A stretch of DNA of 64,000 nucleotides. It comes from Balaenoptera acutorostrata (lineage: Eukaryota; Chordata; Mammalia; Artiodactyla; Balaenopteridae). Position numbers and translations under genes: made by a program. Below the pieces are notes generated by a model that was given only the letters and a program-made list of their open reading frames with translations, was not told where the DNA came from and searched no databases. The stretch spans positions 132,350,335 to 132,414,334 of the forward strand of contig NC_080066.1 in assembly GCF_949987535.1 (NCBI RefSeq), read 5' to 3'. This document shows, in pieces, positions 12,436-23,100 of this stretch; position 1 is the stretch's first letter; each line of letters starts with the position of its first letter.

Positions 12436-12552
12436 TGGGACTTTCCTGGTGGTCCAGTGGTTAAGACTGCAGGGGGCACGGGTTTGATCCCTGGTAGGGG
12501 GACTAAGATCCCGCATGCCGTGAGGCGCGGTGAAAAGGAAAAAAAAAAAAAA
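12436..12552 (+). mobile_element. Short CHR-2-like tRNA SINE
   Basis: Starts tgggactttcctggtggtcc, has B-box-like GGTTTGATCCC and an A-rich 3' tail. A 13-bp target-site duplication, gtgaaaacagtcc, lies at 12423-12435 and 12553-12565. Confidence 0.93.
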
Positions 12553-13050
12553 GTGAAAACAGTCCCCAAATGCTCTGAAGTCAAAATACCAGCAGTAACA
12601 ACACTTCCCAGCAAAACCCAGCCACTGTCAGGAAGAGTGACGGAGAAGGGGTGATTTTTCCATAGATGTACTTGCTAAGCCCCAGGAGGAAAACACAAGA
12701 AAATTGCATCCCATTTGTCAGATGGCAATGATGTGATTGGTTTCCTTCGTACTGCAGTCTCCTCTGGAATTTTCCTGCAGGATTCAACATCCTCTAGGGG
12801 GTTAGAGCCAGAAACTTAACCTGGTGCCGAGTTTATTAGAACCATGTCTTTTTATTACTTAATACCCGGCAAATGGTATAAATCCTGCACATACTGATGT
12901 CCTCTAATTAAAGGTAGCTAGGATTAATCAAGGGTGTTTTCTTGTTCCCTGAAAGTAAAAATCAGGCTTTAAAACAAAAATAAAAACCATACCATTGAGC
13001 TATTTAGCCATGTTTATTTCCATCACAAAAGTAAATCTGACTCTTTGATA

Positions 13051-13090
13051 ATTTATTTATTTATTAACATCTTTATTGGAGTATAATTGC
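13051..13090 (-). mobile_element. L1 3'-end scrap joined to local repeat copy B
   Basis: atttatttatttattaacat followed by ctttattggagtataattgc is the reverse complement of an L1 3' end with tail. It stops abruptly after about 25 bases of L1 and joins the unrelated local repeat at 13091. Confidence 0.75.
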
Positions 13091-13184
13091 AGATTTTTCC
13101 GTTTCACCTGGATGAGATGAGGCTATGGGTTGAATCTAAATTTTTAAAACATCTATCCATCCCAACTTACTGAAAGGTATTTTT
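13091..13184. repeat. Local repeat copy B
   Basis: agatttttccgtttcacctg through gaaaggtatttt aligns over its whole length with copy C at 14251-14340, and its right half with copy A at 12202. L1 sequence begins immediately at its right end, at the same position as in copy C. Confidence 0.8.
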
Positions 13185-13830
13185 TCTTAATTTTTAAAAT
13201 TTTTTAAAATTAATTTTTATTGGAGTATAGTTGCTTTACAATGTTGTGTTAGTTTCTGCTGTATAACAAAGTGAATCAGCTATATGTATACATATATCCC
13301 TATATCCCCTCCCTCTTGCATCTCCCTCCCACCCTCCCTATCCCACCCCTCTAGGTGGTCACAAAGCACTGAGCTGATCTCCCTGTGTTATTCAGCGGCT
13401 TCCCACTAGCTATTTATTTTACATTTGGTAGTGTATATATGTCCATGCCACTCTCTCACTTCGTCCCAGCTTCCCCTTCCCCCTCCCCGTGTCCTCAAGT
13501 CCATTCCCCACGTCTGTGTCTTTATTCCTGTCCTGCCCCTAGGTTCTTCAGAAGCATTTTTTTTTTTTTTTAGATTCCATATATATGTGTTAGCATACGG
13601 TATATCTGTTTTTCTCTTTCTGACTTACTTCACTCTGTATGACAGACTCTAGGTCCATCCACCTCACTACAAATAACTCAATTTCGTTTCTTTTATGGCT
13701 GAGTAATATTCCATTGTATATATGTGCAACATCTTCTTTATCCATTCATCTGTCAATGGACACTTGGGTTGCTTCCATGTCCTGGCTATTGTAAATAGTG
13801 CTGCAATTAACATTGTGGTACAAATGCTGG
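13185..13830 (-). mobile_element. L1 3' end, about 640 bp, antisense
   Basis: Reverse complement of L1 3' UTR and terminal ORF2 region: ttattggagtatagttgctt, then ctaggtggtcacaaagcact, cattcatctgtcaatggaca, and a 5' truncation near attaacattgtggta. Confidence 0.93.
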
Positions 13831-14250
13831 AGAGAGAAAAGGGAACCCTCTTTGATCATTTATTAATCATCAGACATGCTATATTACATTAAAAATGAAC
13901 AAACAAGCCCCACTTTTCTCTCCAGAAAAGGGAAAAAGACTGAAGCTACAGGGTAATGAACCAGAAGTGATGGGGAAAAACAGCGGGAGACAGTGGGATA
14001 GGAGTGATCCCCAAAGCTTATTTATTTGACAGCGTCAAAGGCAGCTGCCAAGGTTGAGACCTAATAAGATTTAGCCACGTCATCGAGATGTAGTCCTGCA
14101 CGTTGGTAAAGAGCTGCACTATCTCTGCACTGCACAGGGCAGTTTTTGGCCACTTCTACTGCTTAATGGTTCCTATGTAGACATTAGTCCCAAGAGAGAG
14201 CACTTTTAAAAATACAAAGTTGGCTTTTATCTTCATTTTAAAAAGAGAGC
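13831..14250. other. Non-coding sequence, nothing recognised
   Basis: Unique-looking sequence between two copies of the local repeat. No exon or repeat family recognised. Confidence 0.4.
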
Positions 14251-14457
14251 AGATTTTTCAGTTTCAACTGGATGAGATAAGGCTAAAGGTTGAATCCAAA
14301 TTTTTAAAATAACTAATCCCAACTTACTGAAAGGTATTTTTTTTTAATTTTTAAATTTTTTTAAATTAATTTTTATTGGAGTATAGTTGCTTTACAATGT
14401 TGTGTTAGTTTCTACTGTACAGCAAATCAGAGGTATTTTCTAAAAATAAAAGAGCAA
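14251..14457. repeat. Local repeat copy C, split by an L1 3' end
   Basis: 14251-14340 aligns with copy B. 14341-14428 is an 88-bp L1 3' end in antisense. 14429-14457 (agaggtattttctaaaaata) resumes sequence matching copy A. The words aaaggtatttt and agaggtatttt flank the L1 piece as a target-site duplication. Confidence 0.8.
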
Positions 14458-14459
14458 CT

Positions 14460-15136
14460 CTTCATCTTTGGCAGGGTCACCATGAGAGAGCACTTCACCT
14501 TGTGTTTTGCAGGCTCTCTTTCCAATAATTTACGCTTTTCAAAATAAGTAAATAAATAAATGCACTAACATTTATGGCACAAAAATAAGACAGCTTTTAC
14601 TTGGATTCAGCTATAGAATAGAAACTAAAGCAGATTAGTTACTTAGGCACAAAATTAAACCTACTGGTTTGAATCTGTTTTCTTCATTTTGAGAGTGTTA
14701 AAAGACAAGGTGTTATTTTTTGGAGACATTTTTATATATCATCATTAAGAAAATAGAAGTTAGAAAACTTTTTATAATTCAGCTTGAGTAAAAGTTTTGT
14801 TAATTTAAATTATATTAATTCCCAGTTTGTTTTGTTTCAGGTAGCGACTGGATTGACATTTAATTTTACTTAGCAAACCTCTTCTTTGTGGATAATAGTG
14901 CAAGTGATTATAATGCAGTAATGTGTAAACAAGCTTGTAAGAGTAATGTTTAAAATATTAAAAGAATAATTTGTTTTTGAAGATCCTTAAGGTCTTTTGA
15001 AATAGCTCTTTACATATAAAGAATGAACATACCAAACACAAATTATTTTATGTGGTCTTTTAGGCAGGTCTTCAGAGAAGTATCTAGCAGAAAACTCTGC
15101 TCACGTACTTTAAGTTACCCTGGAACTTAAAAGTAA
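14460..15136. other. AT-rich unique sequence
   Basis: No repeat or exon recognised. The segment 14780-15070 is dense in ATTA/TAAT and poly-T words, which could mean a regulatory element or simply AT-rich background. Confidence 0.35.
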
Positions 15137-15138
15137 TA

Positions 15139-15364
15139 CAGTTGACCCTTGAACAATGCAGGTTGAAACTGCATGGGTCCACTTATAACCAGATTTTTTT
15201 CGATAGTAAATAATACAGTACTACACGATCCGTAGTTGGTTGAATCCTCGGATTTGGAGCAGAGGATACCATGTATATGGAGGGATGACTATAAGTTATA
15301 CTTGGATTTTTCAACTGTGAGGAGGGGTGGTGCCCCCACCCCCGAGCTGTTCAAGGGTCAGCTG
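15139..15364. mobile_element. Tigger/pogo-type MITE
   Basis: Terminal inverted repeats cagttgacccttgaacaa (left) and tgttcaagggtcagctg (right) are flanked by TA at 15137-15138 and 15365-15366. The 226-bp length and TA target site fit a non-autonomous Tigger-group element. I do not assert the subfamily. Confidence 0.88.
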
Positions 15365-15687
15365 TACATTTCCTCCCAATATATCCCATAATTTAGATGT
15401 TTTAGACTGGTTTTTCCTTCTACTTAGTTTGATAATTGAGGTTTAGCAGTATAGCCAGCCCCACTCAGTGGGTTCCTGGACCCTGAATGAAAGGTAGATT
15501 TGTAAGCCAACTAGGCTTCTGCTGCTTGAGACTTTGGCTGTTAGAACATGTTCTTCCCTGGTACTGGATATGGTCCATTGACTGTGTAAAGGTAATGGGC
15601 ACTGAAGCGTAGATGTCTATTAGGCAAAATATGGGGCAGCCTAATATTATCTTTTAACACTGTGTTGTTGAGTTTTTGATGTGAGTT

Positions 15688-15890
15688 CATTTAACAAATA
15701 TTAATTGAGCACCTATTATGTACCAGATTCTAGATATTTATAGGCAAATAAAAAAGGCATGGCCCCTGTCCTCATGGAACTTACAGTCTAGCTGGGGAGA
15801 CAGGAAGTAAACACACAACTATATATATATTTACAAATTATGATACAGAAGTATTCGGAAGGATAAGAACAGGCTGCCATGAGATACAAT
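15688..15890 (-). mobile_element. L2 LINE 3' end, antisense
   Basis: atttaacaaatattaattga, cacctattatgtaccagatt and ctcatggaacttacagtcta are the reverse complement of the L2 3' terminus. Confidence 0.75.
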
Positions 15891-16427
15891 AGAAAGACTT
15901 CCTTTGGATAGAACTTATAAATGGAAGGGTCCAGGTGAACATTAGGGATTTTGAGCTCTTAGAATAGTCTCCATTGAATGGTTCTTAGTCTCTCCTTCCT
16001 TTTCATCCTTTTTAGACAATGGAAGATAACAAGAATGCCCCAACCATGAATTTTTCCTGTGTTACTGCCAATATTGATCTTTCTTAACCAAGATATAATG
16101 AATTTACAGAGGCCTGATAAAGTGCAATCGTTGGGGTCATGGAAACATGGAAGGCAATGTGGAATCTTGAAAAGGGCACTGATCTCCTTAGGAAGACCTG
16201 AATTCTTCTAAGGGTCGCTGATGGGGGTGGGGAGAGAAGAGGACAATATCTACATATTTCATTAGGATTAGAGTGATGTTGGTTCTGCTCTGGACTTTGT
16301 CAAGAACTTGCTGTATGTCCCAAGATGAGTCTTCTAACTTCATTGAATCTCATTCTTTCTTCCATAAAATGAGAGAATTGAAATGAGATAATTTCTGAGG
16401 TCCTTTTAGATCCAAAGTCCTGAAAGA
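15890..16427. other. Non-coding sequence, nothing recognised
   Basis: Unique-looking; no exon or repeat that I can support. Confidence 0.4.
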
Positions 16428-16660
16428 CTGTATGGTATAGTGATAGAAAGTACAGACTCTGAAACCAGATTGTAAGCTCTGTCACCTACTGCTGCATGAC
16501 CTAGAGTAAGCTTCTTAACTTCTCTGTGCATTCATTTCCAAAAATGTAAACTGGAGGATAATATTAGTACCCACCTCATAGTGTTGTGAGAATTCAATGA
16601 ATTAAAGATCTTAAAACACTGCCTGCCTCATAGTAAGTACTTAAGTGTTACTATTATTAA
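16428..16660 (+). mobile_element. MIR SINE, nearly complete
   Basis: tatggtatagtgatagaaag ... cagactctgaaaccagattg ... cctcatagtgttgtgagaat ... catagtaagtacttaagtg follows the MIR consensus from 5' end to L2-like tail. Confidence 0.85.
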
Positions 16661-16679
16661 TATCCTCTGAAAGGAAGTT

Positions 16680-17395
16680 ACCTCCTTAAAGGATGGGACT
16701 CCAATAAGGCAGAATACTCAAGCCACTGGAGTGAACATATAAACAGAACAGTGTGTAGGAACCAAGATTTACATTTCCACAATTCCTATCACACTTCCCT
16801 TTGTTTCAGCACGGTTTAAAGGGGCAACTTCTTATTGCTGAAATAGGAGCTACAACCATAGAATGCTCTGTTGGATACCCACAGGGACTCTCCTCTCCCT
16901 TAGGACACAGGCAAGTAATTAAGCCTCTGGGTATGAGGTGTGTACAGGATATTAAACTAGTGCTTACTTCATAATGCTCTCACACCTGCAGCCAGGACCA
17001 CAAAGCAGCAGAGATAAATGTCGTGACCAAAGGTGCCGAGATGTGGATTCTCTTAAGGCAATGAGTTTTTGTTCTTTTTAAGCAACATAATGAGACCTCA
17101 TAAATTAAACTAGGGAAGGAGTTTTCAAGTCATGAAAAAATTCATTAAAATATTATAAGCTTTAACTTCTGTCTATTGCAGAGACTCTGTTTTAATGAAG
17201 CTAATGAAGAATTGTAATAAGCAGCATCATTTTCCCTTCATTTCTTCATGCATCCAAATCTCTAAAACCCTGTCATTTTTTCTTTGTAGTAGTTTCCTTA
17301 GCACTTTCTTCATAAATGGTACTCCCTGGATTCAGTTGGTACCTGAATTTTTATTAAACGTTTAATTAATAAAGAATAAATTGAGACTTTACTAT
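16680..17395. other. Non-coding sequence, nothing recognised
   Basis: No exon or repeat family supported between the MIR and the TTC-rich tract. Confidence 0.35.
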
Positions 17396-17398
17396 ATA

Positions 17399-17424
17399 TT
17401 TTCTTCTTCTTCTTCTTTTTTTTC
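17399..17424. repeat. (TTC)n microsatellite
   Basis: Six to seven TTC units followed by poly-T. Confidence 0.8.
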
Positions 17425-17631
17425 CTGTGTCCTTGTGTGTATAATCATGTGACAGCCAAATAAGTCAAACTGTAAAACTCTAGCCTCTTCCTACATACTC
17501 CTTAGACTGGGGGATATCTGAAATAGTTTAGAAGATTATGCTTCTTTAGTAAAAGAGAGACAAACTAGGATAGTATGATGGGAAGAAAATTGTTTGTGAA
17601 TCTTGTAAAATATAAAATGTAGCTTTTTAGA

Positions 17632-17752
17632 GACTTCCGGAGAGGTCCAGTGGTTAAGATTGCATGCTTCCTCTGTAGGGGGCACAGGTTCCATCCCTGG
17701 TTGGGAACTAAGATCGCCCATGCCACGTGGTGCAGCAAGAAAAAAATATATA
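17632..17752 (+). mobile_element. Short CHR-2-like tRNA SINE, diverged
   Basis: gacttccggagaggtccagt ... ggcacaggttccatccctgg ... tgcagcaagaaaaaa. A 12-bp target-site duplication, tagctttttaga, lies at 17620-17631 and 17753-17764. Confidence 0.88.
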
Positions 17753-18149
17753 TAGCTTTTTAGATAAAAAGAAAAGGAGAAGAAAGAGAAAAGAAATTAA
17801 GTCTACTTAGAGAAAACATAGTTCCCTGACATTTTTCTGGAGACCCAGGGCACTAGGATTCCTTCTAAATGGTCCTTGCGTAGATTGATCCCTTTCTGGG
17901 GGAGCAGACCCCAAGTGGTTGTGAGAGCCAACACCTCTTAGCCCTGACCACACAGCCAGACCCCACTCCCAATCATCCACCAAACCCGGGACCCTTTACT
18001 CAGAAAAGGCTCTGCTGCTTCCCACCGCCCCTCTGTCGCCCCCAGTCGTGTAGCATCTCCTCCCCATCTTTGGTTTCTCCTCCCTCTCCAAAGACTGTTC
18101 AGAAGGAGCTCAGTTTTTCCTAAAGAGTAAGAAACAAAAACGTCTTTAT

Positions 18150-18760
18150 GTGGGAGTCTGCTTAAGAAATAACCGACTCCTGTTTATAAAGGCCCCTTTC
18201 ATTCTGTTTGCTGGTCTGTGCTTCCTGAGCAGCCGCGGGTGGGACGGCTCAATGGATCCCAGTCACAGGCTGCAACTGCTAATTTCCATCCAAGGCTGCG
18301 CGGGGGAGGAGAGGGGGAGGGGGAGGAAAGGGTGCGCGTGGCCCTGCAGACGCTCTCCCAGGTCACCCAGAGCCACCAGCTCTGCCTTTAAACAGACCAA
18401 AGCGCATTTCCTGAGCAGGGCGGTCCTTTCTACCAAATAACTTTCTGTATGGTTTGCCATGTACAGGGTGGTTTTATTTTTCACAAAATGCCCTTACTTA
18501 AAAATAACAACTGAGCAGAGAAAATAATAGGCATTAAGTAGAAAATGGTTGGAACCTAAGGTTTCTTTCTGTGGCAGGCCTGCAAAGTGGTACCCTGGTA
18601 AGCCAGCCTGCGGCGTTTCCTGTTGCAACCATCAGGGTGGTGCCCACGGAGAGGCGGAGCTATTCTGAGAGTTCCCTCTCGGTCTCCGGTCTTAGGTTAG
18701 AATTACATAGAGGTCATCACACAGTCCGCACGTTGAATCGGAACTGTGGAGGTAAAGAGA
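18150..18760 (+). promoter_or_regulatory. CpG-rich, TATA-bearing candidate alternative promoter/first exon
   Basis: About 20 CpG dinucleotides fall in 610 bp that is not SINE-derived, far above the surrounding DNA. TATAAA lies at 18185-18190, with a GC-rich segment about 30 bp further on. A purine/GC-rich tract (ggaggagagggggaggggga) is at 18305-18324. A donor-like ctg|gtaagc lies at 18595-18603. These could be a promoter, first exon and splice site of a GNG2 isoform on the + strand, or a strong enhancer. No transcript evidence is available here. Confidence 0.35.
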
Positions 18761-18828
18761 GGGTCGGTTTAGTGATGCACAACTTTTTTTTGAAGCTGTG
18801 AAATCAAATGGTTAGTTTCACTTTTCCC

Positions 18829-19005
18829 CATACATATATGATACATATATACACATTTTCATTTTTCCATTCTGCATTGGTAAATATATATATTTTGTAT
18901 ATATATATTTAGACTATATAAATATATTTTATATTTATATAAATTTTATATATAAATATGCAAATATTTAAAATATATATTTATATATTATGTATATATG
19001 ATTTA
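18829..19005. repeat. AT-rich low-complexity tract
   Basis: Dominated by tatata/aatatat words over about 175 bp. Confidence 0.85.
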
Positions 19006-19544
19006 GATTTAAATGAAAAGACATTTGTATGTGGGACTCTAAATGAATTTCATAGCATCTTTATAAATGGAGAATGCACCATGTACCAGGATTAATATGG
19101 TAAAAGTTTCACTCTTTCTTATTTTTAAAAATTGTACGTTAAACACGGAATAGAATGCAAAATGGATATGGATTTAAGACAGAAATGGAATGTAACCCTT
19201 GCTTGTGGAAGGAAAGGCTCAGATTCCCTAGGGGCACAGATTTCCTCTCCTCTCTCAGCCTCAGCAGATACCCTGAGACACTGGGCAGCAAAAATCAGAA
19301 AGATTCTCTGATCAAAGATAGTTAAATCCCCTGCCCCTACCTTCATTCTGTAATTGTAAATTCAGTAGCCTTTTCAGGTCTCTCTTTTTAAAAGCATATG
19401 TCTCTTGATTTACCCTGTTGGTCCTTCACATCTTAGTTTTACTAAGTTGAATTACTTTAAACAGCTGGCTTTCTGTTCTGATTAGCTTCACAGACCAAAT
19501 CAGAAGCCGTGAGTTCCTAACGTACGGTCACTTAACAATTTTGT
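19005..19544. other. Non-coding sequence, nothing recognised
   Basis: No exon or repeat I can defend. Confidence 0.35.
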
Positions 19545-19700
19545 GGACTAGAGCAAATCAGTTCATTCACTTGAGCCCCAGTTTCCCAAATGAAAATAGG
19601 CATAATAGCACCTGCTTTGCCATCACAGAACAGCTATGGAGTCAAAATGACATAATGTACATGGAAGACCTCTAGTAAATGATAAAATAAATGTCATCTC
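19545..19700 (+). mobile_element. MIR SINE fragment
   Basis: gagccccagtttcccaaatg, aataggcataatagcacctg and the trailing agtaaatgataaaataaatg follow the MIR central and 3' part. Confidence 0.6.
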
Positions 19701-19815
19701 TCTGAATAATTTTAGTTGAGATTAGTGGCACATTATCATGCTTAGTAATGCATTTTACTAATGTATTAGTCAACAGATGAAGAAGAATGGTGTCAGGAGA
19801 GGTAATTTTGAAATA

Positions 19816-19890
19816 TTGGGTTGGCCAAAAAGTTCGTTCCGGTTTTTCCTGTAACAGGAAAAACCGGAACGAACTTTTTGGCCCTCCCAG
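19816..19890. mobile_element. Mariner MITE forming a near-perfect hairpin
   Basis: ttgggttggcc (left) and ggccctcccag (right) are terminal inverted repeats flanked by TA (19814-19815 and 19891-19892). Within them, 19823-19852 and 19854-19883 are exact 30-bp reverse complements around a single A. The inner words ggccaaaaagttcgttc are those of cetartiodactyl mariner elements. RNA from either strand would fold into a miRNA-precursor-like stem, though with a very short loop. Confidence 0.92.
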
Positions 19891-20309
19891 TAGTCATCTA
19901 GGAAGATCAGACCGACAGCGTTACTTCAGTGAAGGATTTCAGTATTTGAAAGTATCACAGGTCAGGGGAGAGAAGGAAGAGGAAAGAGGTGAGTAAATGC
20001 CAGAACAAAGTTCTGCTGTGTGGTTCAGCACAGGGAACTTGAGGTCAAAACAGCCCCTGATGACCCAAGTTGCTATAAAGGAAAAAGTCCATAGATGACA
20101 TTTATCTTCAGTTGTTAGGCAACCCCCAAGACACAGACTGTGGAGTTCTAAGTATAGTATTTCTCAAAGCGAGGATCTGCCCAAAGTGCAAATATTTGAA
20201 GGTCAACGCTGGTCCCACTTAGCTTTCAAAATAAGCAATGCTCTTGTCTGGTGCAGCCTGTGTCTCCTCCCTGGTGGTCATCCTCCTCATAACAGCCAGC
20301 GGTTTCTAA

Positions 20310-20480
20310 GCATGTACTATGTATGGGGCACTATTCCAGCATTGTGCATATATGACTCATCTTATTTTAACCTCACAGCAACCCGAAGAACTAGATACTT
20401 TAATATTCCCATTTTACAGTTGACAAAACTGAGGCCGAGTGTTTAAGAAACTTGAGCAGTTCGTATCGGGCAGAAGGTCC
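20310..20480 (-). mobile_element. MIR SINE, antisense
   Basis: catcttattttaacctcaca, actttaatattcccatttta and cagttgacaaaactgaggcc are the reverse complement of the MIR core. Confidence 0.75.
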
Positions 20481-21310
20481 AACCGAAAGGCGGTAGTGTG
20501 ACTATAGAACTGGATAGATTCTGTGTCTCCCTGTACTTCCTCCCAACTGATGGCATAGCCATTGCAGACCAAGTGCAGAAGACAGCAAGCGCTCGCAGTC
20601 TGTTCCTCTGAAAACCAGAGGACATGCCCTTCTTGAGGGCCTGCTGCTCACGTTCTCTTCTGCAAGACTTGACATTGAAGCCTTAAATATACTTGGAGAG
20701 GTGAGGACAGAGTAGAGCCAGAAAGGGAAAGCCTCCAAGGAAGTGACCAGTTGTGCTTCTGTTTTCAAAGTTGAATAAGGATTTGAGAAGAACAGAGATC
20801 TAGGGAACGAAAATGTCCATTTTTTAAAAAGTGATCTGTTAGTATTTAGTGAGCTCTCAAATCTGCTCTTGGCACTGGCTTGTTTTGCTGTCTTCCAAAT
20901 CTTCTGAAATCCTCAGTTTGACATTATGTTTGCTTCTAACTCCCTGCTTCACCGAGACGCATTTAAGTTTATTTAGAGAAAAGTCATGAAGAGCAAAGCA
21001 AAATAGTGGATTTTAGATGTTAACTTTTAACAATATCCCATCTCTTCCCTTCTAAACAAATCATAGAAATTACAGGCAAGAGTAGATCCTTATGTTAGGG
21101 AAACAACAGAGGGTTTATATCTGACTCTAGAATGAGCTTTGGACTAATTTGGGGGAGGGGGGTGCAGTGGGCAGAAATGTAGGCCAAAGTTTCATGTTCT
21201 AGCACATGACCGGCCCAAAATGACCATTGACACAGGGGCATGGTGGCTCCAATGCTGCTCCCTGTCAGAGATTTCTAATTTTTTGAAAGATTACTTTTGT
21301 TATCCTTCAC
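20480..21310. other. Non-coding sequence, nothing recognised
   Basis: No exon or repeat family supported. Confidence 0.35.
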
Positions 21311-21321
21311 CAACTACTTTT

Positions 21322-21384
21322 TTTTAATTTTATTTTATTTTAACATCTTTATTAGAGTATAATTGCTTTACAATGGTGTGTCAA
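21322..21384 (-). mobile_element. Extremely 5'-truncated L1 insertion
   Basis: A T-rich tail is followed by taacatctttattagagtat and aattgctttacaatggtgtg, the reverse complement of the last ~45 bases of L1. Flanking words caactactttttt and caactattattttt suggest a target-site duplication. Confidence 0.75.
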
Positions 21385-21399
21385 CTATTATTTTTTTAG

Positions 21400-22460
21400 G
21401 TCAATAAAAAATAGACTAACATTTATAATAGTCTAGGTATTAAAGTCACCAAAAGACAGTAATCAGTTTGAGAAAACACTTGGATATAGGTGCCAGATGT
21501 TTATATTTCTCTATCTTCAGGCTCATTCATTTCACTCATGGCCCGATCAATAACTCAATGTGTGGGCACCTTTCATAAGCTCTTGTCCAATCAGAAAGAG
21601 GCAGCCGGTTGGGGCAGATAACGACTGTCTGAATTGGGGCAGGTTGCCAAATGTACTTCAATGATTCCTTTTCTTGGGCTTTTAATGAAGAGAAGAGTCT
21701 TCCCTCCTGCCTGGGCTGTGCTGGCCTTCTCATTTTTTGTCCCCCCCTGACCATTAGCGGTTCCATTTGGTAAGATAATTCTATCTGAGTGAATAGTCAG
21801 TCCAGCAACATGGGAAATAATTTTGTCTGGGATCAAATGTCTATTGCTTATCTGGAGCTGAGGTCATGTTGAATTATAATCACCACTCTTCTTTCCTCTG
21901 ATCCCTTTTCCCAATTTAATAGCATTAAAATTCCTCATATTCAGATTTTCTTTTGTAAGTCAGGGTCTCTAGTTCAATTAAGACCCAGCTGCCATTGGAT
22001 GAATAACAGCAAACAGTTATCAGGCCTCTGAAGTCAGGCGGGTCGGATTCTTTGTGTCATTGGCTCAAATTGCATTTCCACGGGTTCGGTTTGTCTTGAT
22101 CATGTATGTGGCCAAGGATCAAATATCAATTCATGTACAAAGCTGGAGAAGACTGTTGGCATCTTTCTTTTCTGCTTCTGCTGTCAGCTTCTGTCACATA
22201 CTTAAATTAAGTTCCTTACCTTTCTCACTGTCACTTGGACCGTTCCGTTTACCTTTAAGTATATGACTTGGACCAATCATATACTTCTATACTGAGCATG
22301 CCCTCAAGTGCTTTGCATTTATTAGCTAGAGAAAAATTATTTTTTGTACTTCAGTGTTTTATTATTCAAGATTAAATCATAATGTTCCTTACACAGGTAT
22401 TACAAAACAAGTTTATATTAGTACTTATTTTGTTTCCAGGGGGACCCTTTATGTATCAGA
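21400..22460. other. Unique sequence, possible regulatory content
   Basis: No repeat recognised. 21530-21900 contains a CCAAT box (ccaatcag near 21588) and GATA-like words (agataac, cttatct), compatible with a regulatory element but not proof of one. Confidence 0.3.
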
Positions 22461-22467
22461 GTCTCTT

Positions 22468-22815
22468 TTTTTTTTCCAGCTTTATTGAGATATAATTAGC
22501 ATGTAACATTGTATAAGTTCAAGATGTGCAATGCAATATATTTAGAAGTAATTACCACAGTAATGTTAGTTAACATATCCATTGCCTCACATACTTACCT
22601 TTTTTGTGTGTATGTATGCACTAAGAACATGTAAGTTCTGCTCTCTTAGCAACTTTCAAGTATATAATACAGTATTGTTAACTATAGAACTATATTCACC
22701 ATGCTGTACATTAGATTCCCAGAACTTATTCATCTTGTAGCTGGACGTTTGTACCCTTTGACTGACATCTCCCCATATCCCTCACTCCCAACCCCTGGCA
22801 AACACCACCTTACTA
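22468..22815 (-). mobile_element. L1M-type L1 3' end, antisense
   Basis: ccagctttattgagatataa at the left, then cactaagaacatgtaagttc, ttgttaactatagaactata and cttgtagctggacgtttgta, is the reverse complement of a middle-aged mammalian L1 3' UTR. Confidence 0.88.
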
Positions 22816-23004
22816 CTTAGGGAGAAATTCTTACTTAACATATCACTATATTTCACAGTAGTACTGTAAACTCTAATTTTTTTCTTTCTCTCTCTGGAAA
22901 AGAAATGGGTTAGGTACCCTTCCTGGTGCTTCCGTTATACTCTGGGCTTTCTCCTATCTTAGCAAACAAGACACCATGTTGAAACTACCTATTTATGGGT
23001 CTGT

Positions 23005-23100
23005 TTTACCTATAGAGTGTGGGCTTCTTGGAAACTGGGGTTGCGTCTGGTTCTCTGTTCTACCCCTGGCTCCCGGTACCGCCTGACACGTTAAGTAGGC
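23005..23100 (+). mobile_element. L2 LINE 3' end fragment
   Basis: gtgggcttcttggaaactgg, ctggttctctgttctacccc and cgcctgacacgttaagtagg follow the L2 3' terminus. Confidence 0.6.
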
